Shown here: piece by piece, positions 54,322-62,880 of the stretch | Layout: each line of letters begins with the position of its first letter | Position numbering within the stretch: position 1 is the stretch's first letter | Source: Phascolarctobacterium sp. | GTDB lineage: Bacteria > Bacillota > Negativicutes > Acidaminococcales > Acidaminococcaceae | Length of the DNA: 64,000 nt | NCBI RefSeq assembly: GCF_030531065.1 | Contig: NZ_JAUNOQ010000003.1 | Span: 62,001-126,000, forward strand | Direction: 5' to 3' | Program-made: the position numbers and the translations under genes | Notes under the pieces: generated by a model | Told to the model about the DNA's origin: nothing | Databases searched by the model: none | What the model saw: the letters and a program-made list of their open reading frames with translations, nothing else

Positions 54322-55500
54322 ATGCAGCCGCAGAACTTGCAAGCCACAGGCATAGTCGCCGAATACAATCCTTTTCATAACGGCCATTTATACCACGCGC
54401 AAAAAGCCAAAGAGCTTACCGGTCAGCCCGTCATCGCCGTCATGAGCGGCAGCTTTATGCAGCGCGGCGAGCCGGCCTGCTTAAATAAATGGCAGCGCGC
54501 CGCGCTGGCCTGCGCCAACGGCGTCGATTTAGTGCTGGAGCTGCCATGCGCCTTTTCCCTGCGCAGCGCCCAATATTTCGCTCAGGGCGCAGTGCAGGCG
54601 CTCAAAGCCACAGGCTGCGTAAGCGCGCTGGCCTGCGGCGCAGAAACGGCGTCCCGCGATTTTGCAGCCTTAGCCAGGCGTCTGAGCAGCAGCGATACGC
54701 AAAGCCAAATCAAGCGGCTCATCCAAAAAGGCAGCGGCTACGCGGCCGCCTGCTCCCAAGCCTTAGGCGATATCAGCCAGCCCAACGATATTCTGGCGCT
54801 GGAATACTGCAAGGCTTTGCAGGGCACGGATATCGTCCCATTATTTCTGCAAAGGCTGGACGCGGGCTACAACAGTACGGAAATAAGCGGCAGCATGGCC
54901 AGTGCCACCGCCATCCGCCGCTCCTTAAGCCAAGGCGACGGCTCCTGGCGGCAGGCTGTGCCCGAAAATGTCCGCGCCGCGCTTGCGTCAGCGCGTCCAG
55001 GCTATGACCGCCGGCTTTTCTGGCAGCTGCTAAGCTATCGCCTGCGCCTGCTCGCTCCCAGCCAAATAGCGGAACGCTGCCAGTGTGGCGAAGGGCTGGA
55101 AAATTTGCTCAAGCAGGCCGCCGATTGCTCTTCCTTAGACGACGCCCTGCGCCGCTGCGTCAACAAGCGCTACAGCGCCAGCCGTATCCGCCGTTTGTTT
55201 TGCCAGCTGCTGCTGGATAAACCCCGCAGCTTTTGGGAACAGCCGCAGCCGGCCTACCTGCGCGTGCTGGCCTTTAACGATACCGGCCGCCTTTTGCTGA
55301 AAACCATGAAGCAAACGGCGCTGCTGCCCCTCATCACCAAATTGGGACACGCTCCCACGCAAAACCGCAGCGAAGCCTTCGTCCGACAGCTTGAACTGGA
55401 CCTAGCCGCCACCGACCTGTGGTCCCTTGTGCAATACGACGACAGTCTGAACAGAACGGGAAACGATTTTCTGCTGTCGCCGCGTTATGTAAAAATTTAA
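54322..55500 (+). CDS. tmcAL: tRNA(Met) cytidine acetate ligase
   Basis: A 392-residue enzyme that forms N4-acetylcytidine at the wobble base of elongator tRNA-Met from acetate and ATP. The nucleotidyltransferase start TGIVAEYNPFHNGHLYHAQKAKEL, MSGSFMQRGEPA and the later SATAIRRSL are typical. The start at 54322 has GAAAGGAG eleven bases upstream; the longer open frame before it has no site. Lying divergently next to acetate kinase, it draws on the same metabolite, acetate. Confidence 0.93.
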   Translation: MQPQNLQATGIVAEYNPFHNGHLYHAQKAKELTGQPVIAVMSGSFMQRGEPACLNKWQRAALACANGVDLVLELPCAFSLRSAQYFAQGAVQALKATGCVSALACGAETASRDFAALARRLSSSDTQSQIKRLIQKGSGYAAACSQALGDISQPNDILALEYCKALQGTDIVPLFLQRLDAGYNSTEISGSMASATAIRRSLSQGDGSWRQAVPENVRAALASARPGYDRRLFWQLLSYRLRLLAPSQIAERCQCGEGLENLLKQAADCSSLDDALRRCVNKRYSASRIRRLFCQLLLDKPRSFWEQPQPAYLRVLAFNDTGRLLLKTMKQTALLPLITKLGHAPTQNRSEAFVRQLELDLAATDLWSLVQYDDSLNRTGNDFLLSPRYVKI

Positions 55501-55642
55501 TCCAACTTTCCCTTTTCCATCTGCTTTTGCCCCTCGTATCATAAACGCCGAAGGCAGAAAACTATACTGTACCGCAGCGAATTAAAGCGAACATGCTTTT
55601 CCCATCGCGTTTTGCGAGAGGAAACATAAATATCAAAAAAGG

Positions 55643-55675
55643 TAAAGAAAAAAGCAAGCGCCAAACGGCACCTGC
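55643..55675 (-). terminator. Terminator of the rsmD-coaD group
   Basis: Minus strand GCAGGTGCC pairs with GGCGCTTGC (two G-U pairs, loop GTTT) and is followed by TTTTTTCTTT. Confidence 0.75.
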
Positions 55676-55704
55676 CTTTTATTTTTGCAATTTGCTGTTT
55701 ACTT

Positions 55705-56301
55705 TTATTCTTCTTCCTCAGGTTCTTCAGGCTGCGGCTCTGCAGCCTGCCCATTCAGCACGTTGCGCATCTCGTTGCTGATGTTTTCGCGGTTATCGGC
55801 CATGCCCTGCAAAGCGCTCTGTAAATTTTCGCCCAAATAGGCCAGCATATCGTCGGCATATTGCAGGGAATCGTGCTTCACCCGCAGCGCGTAATCGTCG
55901 GCGGCAGCCTTGGTTTCCTCCTGATAGCGCAGCGCGTTGTTTTTGATTTCCTCAGCCACAGCGTTAGCCTGCTTAACGATTTCCTCCTGCTGAATCTTCG
56001 CGTCGGCTTCGGCCTGAGCTGCGGCCACAATCCGCGCAGCCTCGTCCTTAGCCTGCTGCACGATACGGTCGGCGTCGGCGTAAGCCTTGTTGACAATGCT
56101 TTTCTGCTCCTCTAAAACCTGGGTAGCGCTCTTTATCTCGCGGGGAATCGCCTCTTTTAAATCCTCGATAAGATTAGCCAAGTCGCTTTCATCCAGCAGA
56201 ATTTTTTCCGTAAACGGCACGTTCTTAGCTTCGGCAATCATATTATACAGTTCTTCAAAGAGTCTGTCCAAAGCTACGTTAGTATTATTGCGTTCAATCA
56301 T
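55705..56301 (-). CDS. Coiled-coil protein next to coaD (ATPase-like)
   Basis: A 198-residue cytosolic protein, nearly all coiled coil (residues about 45-165; IVQQAKDEAARIVAAAQAEADAKIQ is like the stalk of ATP synthase subunit b). It ends in an acidic tail (QPEEPEEEE). Such proteins follow coaD and rsmD in many Firmicutes and are sometimes labelled ATPase without having a nucleotide-binding motif; none is visible here. A DivIVA-like scaffold role is possible. The ATG at 56301 fits the GGAG spacing better than that at 56310. Confidence 0.8.
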   Translation of the reverse strand: MIERNNTNVALDRLFEELYNMIAEAKNVPFTEKILLDESDLANLIEDLKEAIPREIKSATQVLEEQKSIVNKAYADADRIVQQAKDEAARIVAAAQAEADAKIQQEEIVKQANAVAEEIKNNALRYQEETKAAADDYALRVKHDSLQYADDMLAYLGENLQSALQGMADNRENISNEMRNVLNGQAAEPQPEEPEEEE

Positions 56302-56319
56302 TTCCGTCATCTCCGCACA

Positions 56320-56811
56320 TCATTCAAACTTTTCACAAACATGCTTGCGCACGCGTTCTTCAATACATTCGGGCACCAAATCCTTCAGCTGTCCGCCAAA
56401 GGTTGCCAGCTCGCGCACACCGGAGGAGCTGACGAAGGAATACTTGGCGTTGGTCATAATAAACACCGTTTCCAAGCGGCAGTCTATTTTTTTCAGCAGC
56501 AGCGCCCGCTGAAATTCATATTCAAAATCAGTAAAAGCCCGCAGGCCCCTGACGATGAAATGAGCCTCCTCCTTGCGGCAAAACTCGTTCAGCAGCCCGG
56601 AAAAGCAGGTCACGCGCACATTGGGAATATGCTTGGTGGCCTCCTCCAGCATTTCCACGCGCTCCTGCATGGAAAACATGGCCTTATCCTTACCGGGATT
56701 ATGAAAGACGCTGATAATCAGCTCGTCAAACATAGCGCTCGCTCTTTCAAAAATATCTATATGACCTTTAGTTACAGGGTCAAAGCTACCTGGACAAACT
56801 GCTCTGCGCAT
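56320..56811 (-). CDS. coaD: Phosphopantetheine adenylyltransferase
   Basis: A 163-residue enzyme of coenzyme A synthesis (4'-phosphopantetheine plus ATP to dephospho-CoA). It shows the nucleotidyltransferase motif CPGSFDPVTKGHIDIFERA, RGLRAFTDFEYE and KYSFVSSSGVRELATFGG. It is followed closely by the coiled-coil gene. Confidence 0.97.
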   Translation of the reverse strand: MRRAVCPGSFDPVTKGHIDIFERASAMFDELIISVFHNPGKDKAMFSMQERVEMLEEATKHIPNVRVTCFSGLLNEFCRKEEAHFIVRGLRAFTDFEYEFQRALLLKKIDCRLETVFIMTNAKYSFVSSSGVRELATFGGQLKDLVPECIEERVRKHVCEKFE

Positions 56812-56958
56812 AAGCCAGACCTCCTACATTATCTCTGGCTCTTGCCCAAGGCTAAAAGCCACCTAATTTGTCTCTTATCTATTCGACACAAAACGCTAAT
56901 ATCCTTTTTTATTTTAACAAATTATCAAGCTATTCGGCAAATATCTTCCGAAAAGTTA

Positions 56959-57513
56959 TCAGCCCCGCCATAAAATAAAATCCACCGCCGTTTCGCCGTA
57001 ACGGCTGCCGCGCACCAGCTCGCATGTGGGCGGCAGCGGCGGCAAGGGGTCGTGAGCGGAACGCTCCACTATTAAATAACCGCCCGCGGCCAAAAAAGGA
57101 CTTCGCTCCAGCACAGCCACAATCTGCTGCACCCAACCCTTGTTATAGGGCGGGTCGCAAAAGGCAAAGTCGAAGCGCTGCCCCTGCGCCGCCAGCCGTT
57201 CCGCAATCATCGGCGCGCTGCCCTTGATAACCGTGCAGTCCGCCTCGGCGCGGCATTTGGCAATATTGCTTTTTACCAGGCGCAGCGATTCCTTGCTTTC
57301 GTCGATAAAGGTAATGGCCGCTGCGCCGCGGCTCCAGCTTTCCAAGCCTAAATTGCCCGTTCCGGCGAACAAATCCAGCACCTTCGCGCCGATTATTTTG
57401 CTGCCGATAATATTAAAAAGCGATTCCTTAACGCGGTCCGCCGTGGGCCGCACATCATAGGTTTTGGGCACGGTCAGCGACAGCCCCCGCGCCCGGCCGG
57501 TAATAATCCGCAT
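56959..57513 (-). CDS. rsmD: 16S rRNA (guanine966-N2)-methyltransferase
   Basis: A 184-residue SAM-dependent methyltransferase. It starts MRIITGRARGLSL and has RPTADRVKESLFNII, the SAM-binding VLDLFAGTGNLGLESWSRGA and the catalytic DPPYNKG. It comes before coaD, a conserved pairing, with a 147-bp gap. Confidence 0.95.
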   Translation of the reverse strand: MRIITGRARGLSLTVPKTYDVRPTADRVKESLFNIIGSKIIGAKVLDLFAGTGNLGLESWSRGAAAITFIDESKESLRLVKSNIAKCRAEADCTVIKGSAPMIAERLAAQGQRFDFAFCDPPYNKGWVQQIVAVLERSPFLAAGGYLIVERSAHDPLPPLPPTCELVRGSRYGETAVDFILWRG

Positions 57514-57830
57514 ACTTCCTCCCGTAAATAAATCTATAATTTTACATAACCGATTTTTTCTATAATTTTCTGACCCTGCCAGCTTTGCAATTTTGCAAAA
57601 CCAAAGCGGCTTCGCTCCGCGCCGCTGAAATTACAAACGCATTTGCCAAAGCAAGCGCGCGCTGCAAAAAATAAAATAATTTTACACAGCGATTCGCAAG
57701 CCAAAAGCGAAGCGAGAGCTGATGTACAACATATACCTGACACCCGGCGATTGGCGAGCTGAAAGCGACGACAGAGCCGCGGTAGAAATGGTATAATGTA
57801 AGCGATATAATTTGCGAAAGGAGCGCTACC
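57514..57830. other. Intergenic region with degenerate repeats and DUF4127 promoter
   Basis: No gene is supported. Two similar degenerate stretches (about 57689-57722 and 57746-57775) share GCGATT, AAAGCGA and GAGAGC/GAGC blocks. On the plus strand TGGTATAATG (57790-57798) is an extended -10 box with a weak -35 (ACGACA), and GCGAAAGGAG gives the ribosome site for the next gene. Confidence 0.5.
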
Positions 57831-59516
57831 ATGAACAAGCTGAAATATATTTTGCTATTCTTCTCGCTCTGCGCGCTCGCTTGTTATTTTGCTTTTTGCA
57901 GCCTGCCCTCCGCCCGGCCTCTGGCTGTGCCAAAAACGCAGCCGAACGACCGCGTGCTGCTGCTGCCCCTGGACAGCCGCCCCGTGTGCGGCGCCATGGT
58001 GCAAAAGCTGGGACGCTTAGCCGCTATAGATGTAATTGTACCGCCAAAAGCTCTGCTTGACAACTACCAACAGCCTGCGGCTAAAGAAAAACTTTTAGTC
58101 TGGCTGGAAGCTAACGCTCCCGCCTACCCCTACGGCATTGTTTCCGCCGACCTTTTGCTCCACGGCGGCCTGCTGCAATCGCGGCAGCGCACCGCAAGCT
58201 TCCAGGAGCAAACGCGGCTGGCCGACGCTTTGCAGCAGCTCTGGCGCCGCAGCCAAAGCCCGCAGACAATTTTCAGCGTTATCCCCCGCCTGCTGGTCAG
58301 CGACGAGCTGCTGCCCGACCGCTGGTACCAGTACCATCTCATGCGTTATTCCCAGCTGCTGGACATGACGGAAATCAATAACGACCCTTACTTTACGCGC
58401 CGGCTTTTAGATTATCAACAGCGAATACCGTCCCCTGTTTTAGAAAAATATCTGAAGCTTTACGAGCAAAGCCAAAGCTTTAACAGCCTGCTGCTGGCTA
58501 AGCTCTGCGGCGCGGCTCCGTCAAACGGACTGCCCGCCGTCGTTATCGGCCAGGACGACGCTTCACCCTTAGGTCTGCCCCACCGCAACGCCCTGCGTTT
58601 AGAAAATCTCATCGAGCGGCACGGCTGGCAAAACCAAGCCCGGCTTACCTATGGCGCGGACGAAATCGCCGCGCTGCTTTTGGCGCGACGCTATTTGCAA
58701 ACCGGCAACTGGCAGCCCAAAATCAATTTGCAGTACGCCGACCCGTCTTCGGAATTTAAATACATGCCCTACATGGCCGTCAGCGTCAACGCCGCTTTGC
58801 GCAGTCAGGCGCAGCTGCTCGGCGCGCAGCTGGTCGATGATTTACAGGACGCCGATATAATTTGCTACATTAACTGCGGCGACGATAACAGCCGTCCCGG
58901 CGCAGCGCAAGTGGAGAATTTGCAAAAGCTGCTGCGCAGCGGCAAGCCTGTGGCCTTAATCGACGCCAGCGCTAATTTTGCCGAAGAAGAACTGCTGCTG
59001 CCCCAGCTTCTGGCCCACGACGCGCCGCTGAACCGTTTGGCAGCCTACGCCGGGTGGAACACCTTCAGCAATTCCTCCGGCACGGCGCTGGCCCAGGCCG
59101 TAATTTTCAGCGGCCGCCTGCGCCAGCTGCGCAGCGCCCACGCCAGCGAACGGCAGCTGCTCGCCCTATACGCCGCAAACCTGCGCTTCAGCGCCGAACG
59201 CATTGTGGAAGATTATTTTTACCAAAAGCGGCTGCACCCATGGCTACGCCCTTATTTGGAAAGCTTCGGCGTTACGCCGACGGCCCTGACTTTAGAAAAT
59301 AAACCGCAGGTGGAAGCGCGTATCCAAACGCGGCTCAGCCTGGACGCCTGGCTGCTGCTGCACCGTAATTTAGGACGCACGCCCTTTTTCCAAACCGGCA
59401 GCGCCGCCTATTATCTGCGCGATTTGACCGTAGGCGCACGCCTGCCCTGGAACCGCATTTTTGAAGTGGATTTAAACGTCGGCGTGCAAATAGGCAAAGG
59501 AGTTTCAACTTCTTAA
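57831..59516 (+). CDS. DUF4127-family exported protein
   Basis: A 561-residue protein with a signal peptide or anchor at residues 5-22 (YILLFFSLCALACYFAFC). The mature part starts with the DUF4127 hallmark RVLLLPLDSRPVCGAMVQKLG and continues with GIVSADLLLHGGLLQSR, VVIGQDDASPLGLP and NTSSGTALAQ-like WNTFSNSSGTALAQAV near residue 405. The family occurs in Firmicutes and is of unknown function; the DSRP and DxD-like residues suggest a hydrolase or transferase. Single gene on the plus strand. Confidence 0.9.
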   Translation: MNKLKYILLFFSLCALACYFAFCSLPSARPLAVPKTQPNDRVLLLPLDSRPVCGAMVQKLGRLAAIDVIVPPKALLDNYQQPAAKEKLLVWLEANAPAYPYGIVSADLLLHGGLLQSRQRTASFQEQTRLADALQQLWRRSQSPQTIFSVIPRLLVSDELLPDRWYQYHLMRYSQLLDMTEINNDPYFTRRLLDYQQRIPSPVLEKYLKLYEQSQSFNSLLLAKLCGAAPSNGLPAVVIGQDDASPLGLPHRNALRLENLIERHGWQNQARLTYGADEIAALLLARRYLQTGNWQPKINLQYADPSSEFKYMPYMAVSVNAALRSQAQLLGAQLVDDLQDADIICYINCGDDNSRPGAAQVENLQKLLRSGKPVALIDASANFAEEELLLPQLLAHDAPLNRLAAYAGWNTFSNSSGTALAQAVIFSGRLRQLRSAHASERQLLALYAANLRFSAERIVEDYFYQKRLHPWLRPYLESFGVTPTALTLENKPQVEARIQTRLSLDAWLLLHRNLGRTPFFQTGSAAYYLRDLTVGARLPWNRIFEVDLNVGVQIGKGVSTS

Positions 59517-59529
59517 AGAAAGAAAAATA

Positions 59530-59591
59530 TTCCTATCACGTAACGCGATAGGAAGCAAAAGGGCTGCTTCCGCCGGAAAACGGAAGCAGCC
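59530..59591 (-). terminator. Convergent hairpins between DUF4127 gene and purH
   Basis: TTCCTATC/GATAGGAA (59530-59554) and GGCTGCTTCCG/CGGAAGCAGCC (59562-59591). The second, perfect and 11 bp long, is followed on the minus strand by CTTTTGC and probably ends the purH transcript. Confidence 0.65.
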
Positions 59592-59668
59592 GTAATAAGA
59601 TGTCAGAAAAAATTAAACGCTATTTTTATTTTTTGCTTGAAGTAAGGCGCGCAAAAAGCCTTCGCAGC

Positions 59669-60844
59669 TTAGTGATGGAACAGGCGCAGGCCCGTAAAGG
59701 CCATAGCGATGCCGTATTTATCGCAGGTTTCGATAACATTATCGTCGCGGATAGAGCCGCCTGCCTGCGCGATATATTTTACGCCGCTGCGATGCGCGCG
59801 CTCGATATTATCGCCGAATGGGAAGAAGGCGTCGCTGCCCAAAGCCACGTCCTGCAGCTGAGCTATCCAGGCCTTTTTCTCCTCGCGGGTCAAAGGCTCC
59901 GGCTTTTCCGTAAAGAAGTTTTCCCAAACGCCGTCGGCCAGCACGTCCTCATAATCGTCGGAAATATACACGTCGATGGTGTTGTCGCGGTCGGGGCGGC
60001 GGATGCTGTCCTTAAAGGGCAGAGCCAAGACCTTGGGATTCTGGCGCAGCCACCAAATATCCGCCTTATTGCCCGCCAGACGGGTGCAGTGTACGCGGGA
60101 CTGCTGTCCTGCGCCGATACCGATGGCCTGTCCGTCCTTCACATAGCAAACGGAATTGGATTGGGTATATTTCAGCACGATTAAAGAAATCAATAAATCG
60201 CGGGCGGCGTTGGCCGGAATTTCCTTATTCACGGTCGGGCGTTTTTCCAGCAAGGCTTCAGTAATCTTCGCTTCGTTGCGGTCCTGCTCAAAGGTAATGC
60301 CGAAAACCTGCTTGCTTTCCGTCAGCTCCGGTTTGTAATCCGGGTCGATTTTAATAATATTATACGTTCCCTTACGTTTGGTTTTCAAAATAGCCAGCGC
60401 TTCCTCGGTATAACCGGGCGCGATAACGCCGTCGGAAACCTCGCGGGCCAGCATAGCAGCCGTTTCCTTATCGCACACGTCGGACAGCGCTACAAAATCG
60501 CCGTAAGAGCTCATGCGGTCCGCGCCGCGGGCGCGGGCGTAAGCGTTGGCCAAGGGCGACAGCTCCAAATCGTCCACATAATAAATTTTTTTCAGCGTAT
60601 CGCTCAAAGGCAGGCCCACGGCGGCTCCCGCAGGGCTGACATGCTTAAAGGATGCGGCGGCGGGCAGGCCGACGGCCTCCTTCAATTCCTTAACCAGCTG
60701 CCAGCTGTTAAAGGCGTCCAGAAAATTGATGTAACCCGGACGGCCGTTAAGCACCTCGATGGGCAGCTCCTGTCCGTTGGCCATGTAAATCCGCGCTTTG
60801 GCCTGATTGGGATTGCAGCCATATTTCAAAGCTAATTCCTTCAT
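59669..60844 (-). CDS. purH: AICAR formyltransferase (PurH C-terminal type)
   Basis: A 391-residue enzyme that formylates AICAR to FAICAR in purine synthesis. It contains LKYGCNPNQAKARIY, the catalytic Lys-His in ASFKHVSPAGAA, NSVCYVKDGQAIGIGAGQQSRVHCTRLAG and SDAFFPFGDNIERAHRSGV. The IMP cyclohydrolase domain of standard PurH (about 200 residues) is absent, so the last step needs another enzyme. A ZTP riboswitch, which senses the AICAR triphosphate derivative, precedes it. AGGAGG lies nine bases before the ATG. Confidence 0.93.
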   Translation of the reverse strand: MKELALKYGCNPNQAKARIYMANGQELPIEVLNGRPGYINFLDAFNSWQLVKELKEAVGLPAAASFKHVSPAGAAVGLPLSDTLKKIYYVDDLELSPLANAYARARGADRMSSYGDFVALSDVCDKETAAMLAREVSDGVIAPGYTEEALAILKTKRKGTYNIIKIDPDYKPELTESKQVFGITFEQDRNEAKITEALLEKRPTVNKEIPANAARDLLISLIVLKYTQSNSVCYVKDGQAIGIGAGQQSRVHCTRLAGNKADIWWLRQNPKVLALPFKDSIRRPDRDNTIDVYISDDYEDVLADGVWENFFTEKPEPLTREEKKAWIAQLQDVALGSDAFFPFGDNIERAHRSGVKYIAQAGGSIRDDNVIETCDKYGIAMAFTGLRLFHH

Positions 60845-60880
60845 TAAATATTCCTCCTCATCGCTTCTAAATTACCGGCA

Positions 60881-60928
60881 AAAAAGAAAAACCGACGCAC
60901 TGGTACAAAAATTTGCCCAGACGGTCGG
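60881..60928 (-). terminator. Expression-platform terminator of the ZTP riboswitch
   Basis: Minus strand CCGAC/GTCGG outside and CTGG/CCAG inside, followed by TTTTTCTTTTTT. Its 5' arm overlaps the conserved CCGTCTGGGCA of the aptamer, so ligand binding and termination exclude each other. Confidence 0.75.
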
Positions 60929-60975
60929 CCGCACCGGTCATACTCCCCTGTGGTGAACCACTTCCGTCAGTTATA
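60913..60975 (-). promoter_or_regulatory. ZTP (pfl) riboswitch aptamer
   Basis: Minus strand: CTGACGGAAGTGG, CCAC-AGGGGAGTATG and, after a variable loop, CCGACCGTCTGGGCA. These match the conserved segments of the pfl/ZTP motif (GACUGGCG-like, CCACCGGGGAGC-like, CCGCCUGGGCA), with some base changes. Position before purH supports the call. Confidence 0.8.
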
Positions 60976-60990
60976 TGACCTACTGATAAA

Positions 60991-61019
60991 ATTATAAAAT
61001 CTCACGATATTTTTGTCAA
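60991..61019 (-). promoter_or_regulatory. purH promoter
   Basis: Minus strand TTGACA (61014-61019), 17-bp spacer, TATAAT (60991-60996), full consensus. Confidence 0.9.
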
Positions 61020-61023
61020 TATT

Positions 61024-61920
61024 TTACACGCCCGTACCGTCAAAGCAAGGCACAAAATCCTCGCAGGCCGCCTCGCCCTCCTGCACAAAGCCGTCCTCGA
61101 TGGAGCTGGCCATTAAATAAGCTTCCGCCTCCGCGTATTCCGCGTCCGTCACCTTGCGGTTGATTTCCGGATATTCGGCGGCGCGGCCGCAGGGAATATA
61201 CTGGTGCATCAGGCTGAACATCACCTGCCCCGGCCTGAAGGTTTTGGCTACCCAATCGATAACCCGCCTGGTATTATCGAGCATCCCCGGCAGAAGCAAA
61301 TGGCGGATCACCACGCCCTTGGTCAGCAGGCCGTCGCCGTCCAGTTGGTAATCGCCCACCTGCCGGTACATTTCCTTAATCGCTTCGGTAGCAATGCGGA
61401 AGTAATAAGGCGCGTTGCTGTAATTTATCGCCGCCAGATCGTCGGCATATTTCAAATCGGGCAGATAAATCTGCACCTTGCCCTGCAAACGGCGCAACGT
61501 ATCCTGCGCTTCAAAGCCGCTGGTATTATACACCACCGGCACGGGCAGCGGCGTGTCCAGGCTTTGGATAATCGCTTCCGTAAAATGGGTGGGCGTGACC
61601 AGATTGATATTATGCGCGCCCCTGGCGATCAGCTCCTGATAAATTTCCCGCAGCCGCGCCACCGTTATTTCCTTGCCGAAGCCCTTGCAGCTGATATCGT
61701 AATTCTGGCAAAAAACGCAGTGCAGATTGCAGCCGCTGAAAAAAACCGTGCCGCTGCCGCGAGTGCCGCTGATGCAGGGCTCCTCCCACATATGCAGGCC
61801 GGCGCGGGCCACAATGGGCTGCATCCCGCAGCCGCAGCTGCCGAACATACCGTTGGTATCCGCCATATTTTCCGGTCGGTCAACGCCGCAGCGGTGCGGA
61901 CAAACGTAACAATAGGTCAT
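61024..61920 (-). CDS. Radical SAM protein, PflA-like
   Basis: A 298-residue radical SAM protein. An N-terminal Cys-rich segment (CYVCPHRCGVDRPEN... GSCGCG) precedes the cluster motif CNLHCVFCQN (C-x3-C-x2-C). Then come LVTPTHF, YNTSGFE, LPDLKYAD and a C-terminal VMFSLMHQYIPCGRA. This layout matches a common family labelled 'radical SAM protein' or 'PflA homologue' in Firmicutes; its substrate is unknown. The ATG at 61920 with GGGAG nine bases upstream is preferred over the one nine bases earlier. It ends just before the purH promoter. Confidence 0.88.
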   Translation of the reverse strand: MTYCYVCPHRCGVDRPENMADTNGMFGSCGCGMQPIVARAGLHMWEEPCISGTRGSGTVFFSGCNLHCVFCQNYDISCKGFGKEITVARLREIYQELIARGAHNINLVTPTHFTEAIIQSLDTPLPVPVVYNTSGFEAQDTLRRLQGKVQIYLPDLKYADDLAAINYSNAPYYFRIATEAIKEMYRQVGDYQLDGDGLLTKGVVIRHLLLPGMLDNTRRVIDWVAKTFRPGQVMFSLMHQYIPCGRAAEYPEINRKVTDAEYAEAEAYLMASSIEDGFVQEGEAACEDFVPCFDGTGV

Positions 61921-61938
61921 CGTAATCATCTCCCATAG

Positions 61939-62322
61939 TTATTGGCAAATCTTGCCAGCCCAAGTCAAAATTTCTTCGGCATACTTTATAGCCAAATCTG
62001 CATCTTCCGCTAACAATTCTAAGTCGTTGGGATAACGAACAGAAATTCCATAAGGTGTTAATGAAGCGGCGCAATCATAAATTCTATCAGATATCTCAAC
62101 CATATTTTTTATCTGATGAAGCAAAAAAACAAGCTCATGTCTCCTCGGCAAACCACCCTGAGCACCTTTGTAGACAATTATAGCTTTTATTGCTTTTTCG
62201 GCACACTGTTCACAATGATAGCAAATAATCTCTACTGGCTGCGGCTTCATAGCTTGCAAAAATCTTGCTGCTTCTAAATCGCGGGCTGCATAATTCAGCC
62301 ATTCTTGAAAATCATTTGCCAT
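61939..62322 (-). CDS. HEPN-domain protein (toxin partner)
   Basis: A 127-residue helical HEPN protein (FQEWLNYAARDLEAARFLQAM, ICYHCEQCAEKAIKAIIVYKG, PRRHELVFLLHQI). The ATG at 62322 has AAGGAG at suitable distance and overlaps the end of the nucleotidyltransferase gene by 11 bases. HEPN/MNT pairs act as toxin and antitoxin, with the MNT partner adding AMP to the HEPN RNase. The basic residues and His in PRRHELVF could be the RNase site, but the fit to R-x4-6-H is not clean. Confidence 0.88.
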   Translation of the reverse strand: MANDFQEWLNYAARDLEAARFLQAMKPQPVEIICYHCEQCAEKAIKAIIVYKGAQGGLPRRHELVFLLHQIKNMVEISDRIYDCAASLTPYGISVRYPNDLELLAEDADLAIKYAEEILTWAGKICQ

Positions 62323-62647
62323 ATACAAGTACTCCTTTTCTTGCAACCTCGTTTTCAACCGTAAGATTCAAATTTTTTCGGCTGTTAAAACGGTGTTCTT
62401 TATTCACTATTATGTCTACCGCGCGATTACCTATCCCCATAATTGCTTTATATGCTTTTGTAGTCAAAGATACCATTCGTTCATCAGTATTATCCTGCAT
62501 AACGACATAAAAATCAAAATCGCTATCTTCTTTTTGCTTTCCTTCGGCAAAAGAGCCAAACAAATAAATTTTTGTGGGATTAAGAGCTTTCACTATACAT
62601 TCTTTTAATTTTTCTATTTCCTGATTCTCTTGAAGATTTGTACGCAC
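62312..62647 (-). CDS. MNT-type nucleotidyltransferase (antitoxin partner)
   Basis: A 111-residue minimal nucleotidyltransferase with the GSFAEG...SDFDF motif and a later Asp in AVDIIV (the third metal ligand). I chose the GTG at 62647 because GGGAGG lies ideally upstream; a GTG 15 bases earlier overlaps that site. It precedes and overlaps the HEPN gene in an antitoxin-first order. Confidence 0.88.
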   Translation of the reverse strand: MRTNLQENQEIEKLKECIVKALNPTKIYLFGSFAEGKQKEDSDFDFYVVMQDNTDERMVSLTTKAYKAIMGIGNRAVDIIVNKEHRFNSRKNLNLTVENEVARKGVLVYGK

Positions 62648-62717
62648 GCCAACACCTCCCACTAATTTTAAACTCCAGCTAAGTCAGCAAAATCATTTAC
62701 AGCTTCTTTATACTAAA

Positions 62718-62746
62718 ATTATATTATCTCCGTATTTTTTCGTCAA
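62718..62746 (-). promoter_or_regulatory. Promoter of the MNT/HEPN pair
   Basis: Minus strand TTGACG (62741-62746), 17-bp spacer, TATAAT (62718-62723). Confidence 0.8.
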
Positions 62747-62880
62747 CTTTTCTTTAATAGCCGCTATTTCTGCCGAATAGCTGCCATCAAACTCACAAGT
62801 CAGAAAATAAAAAGAACCGAACCCCGCTTATTTCAGGATTCAGTCCTCGTTAAAATTAAATAATATGATATTTCTCCAGC

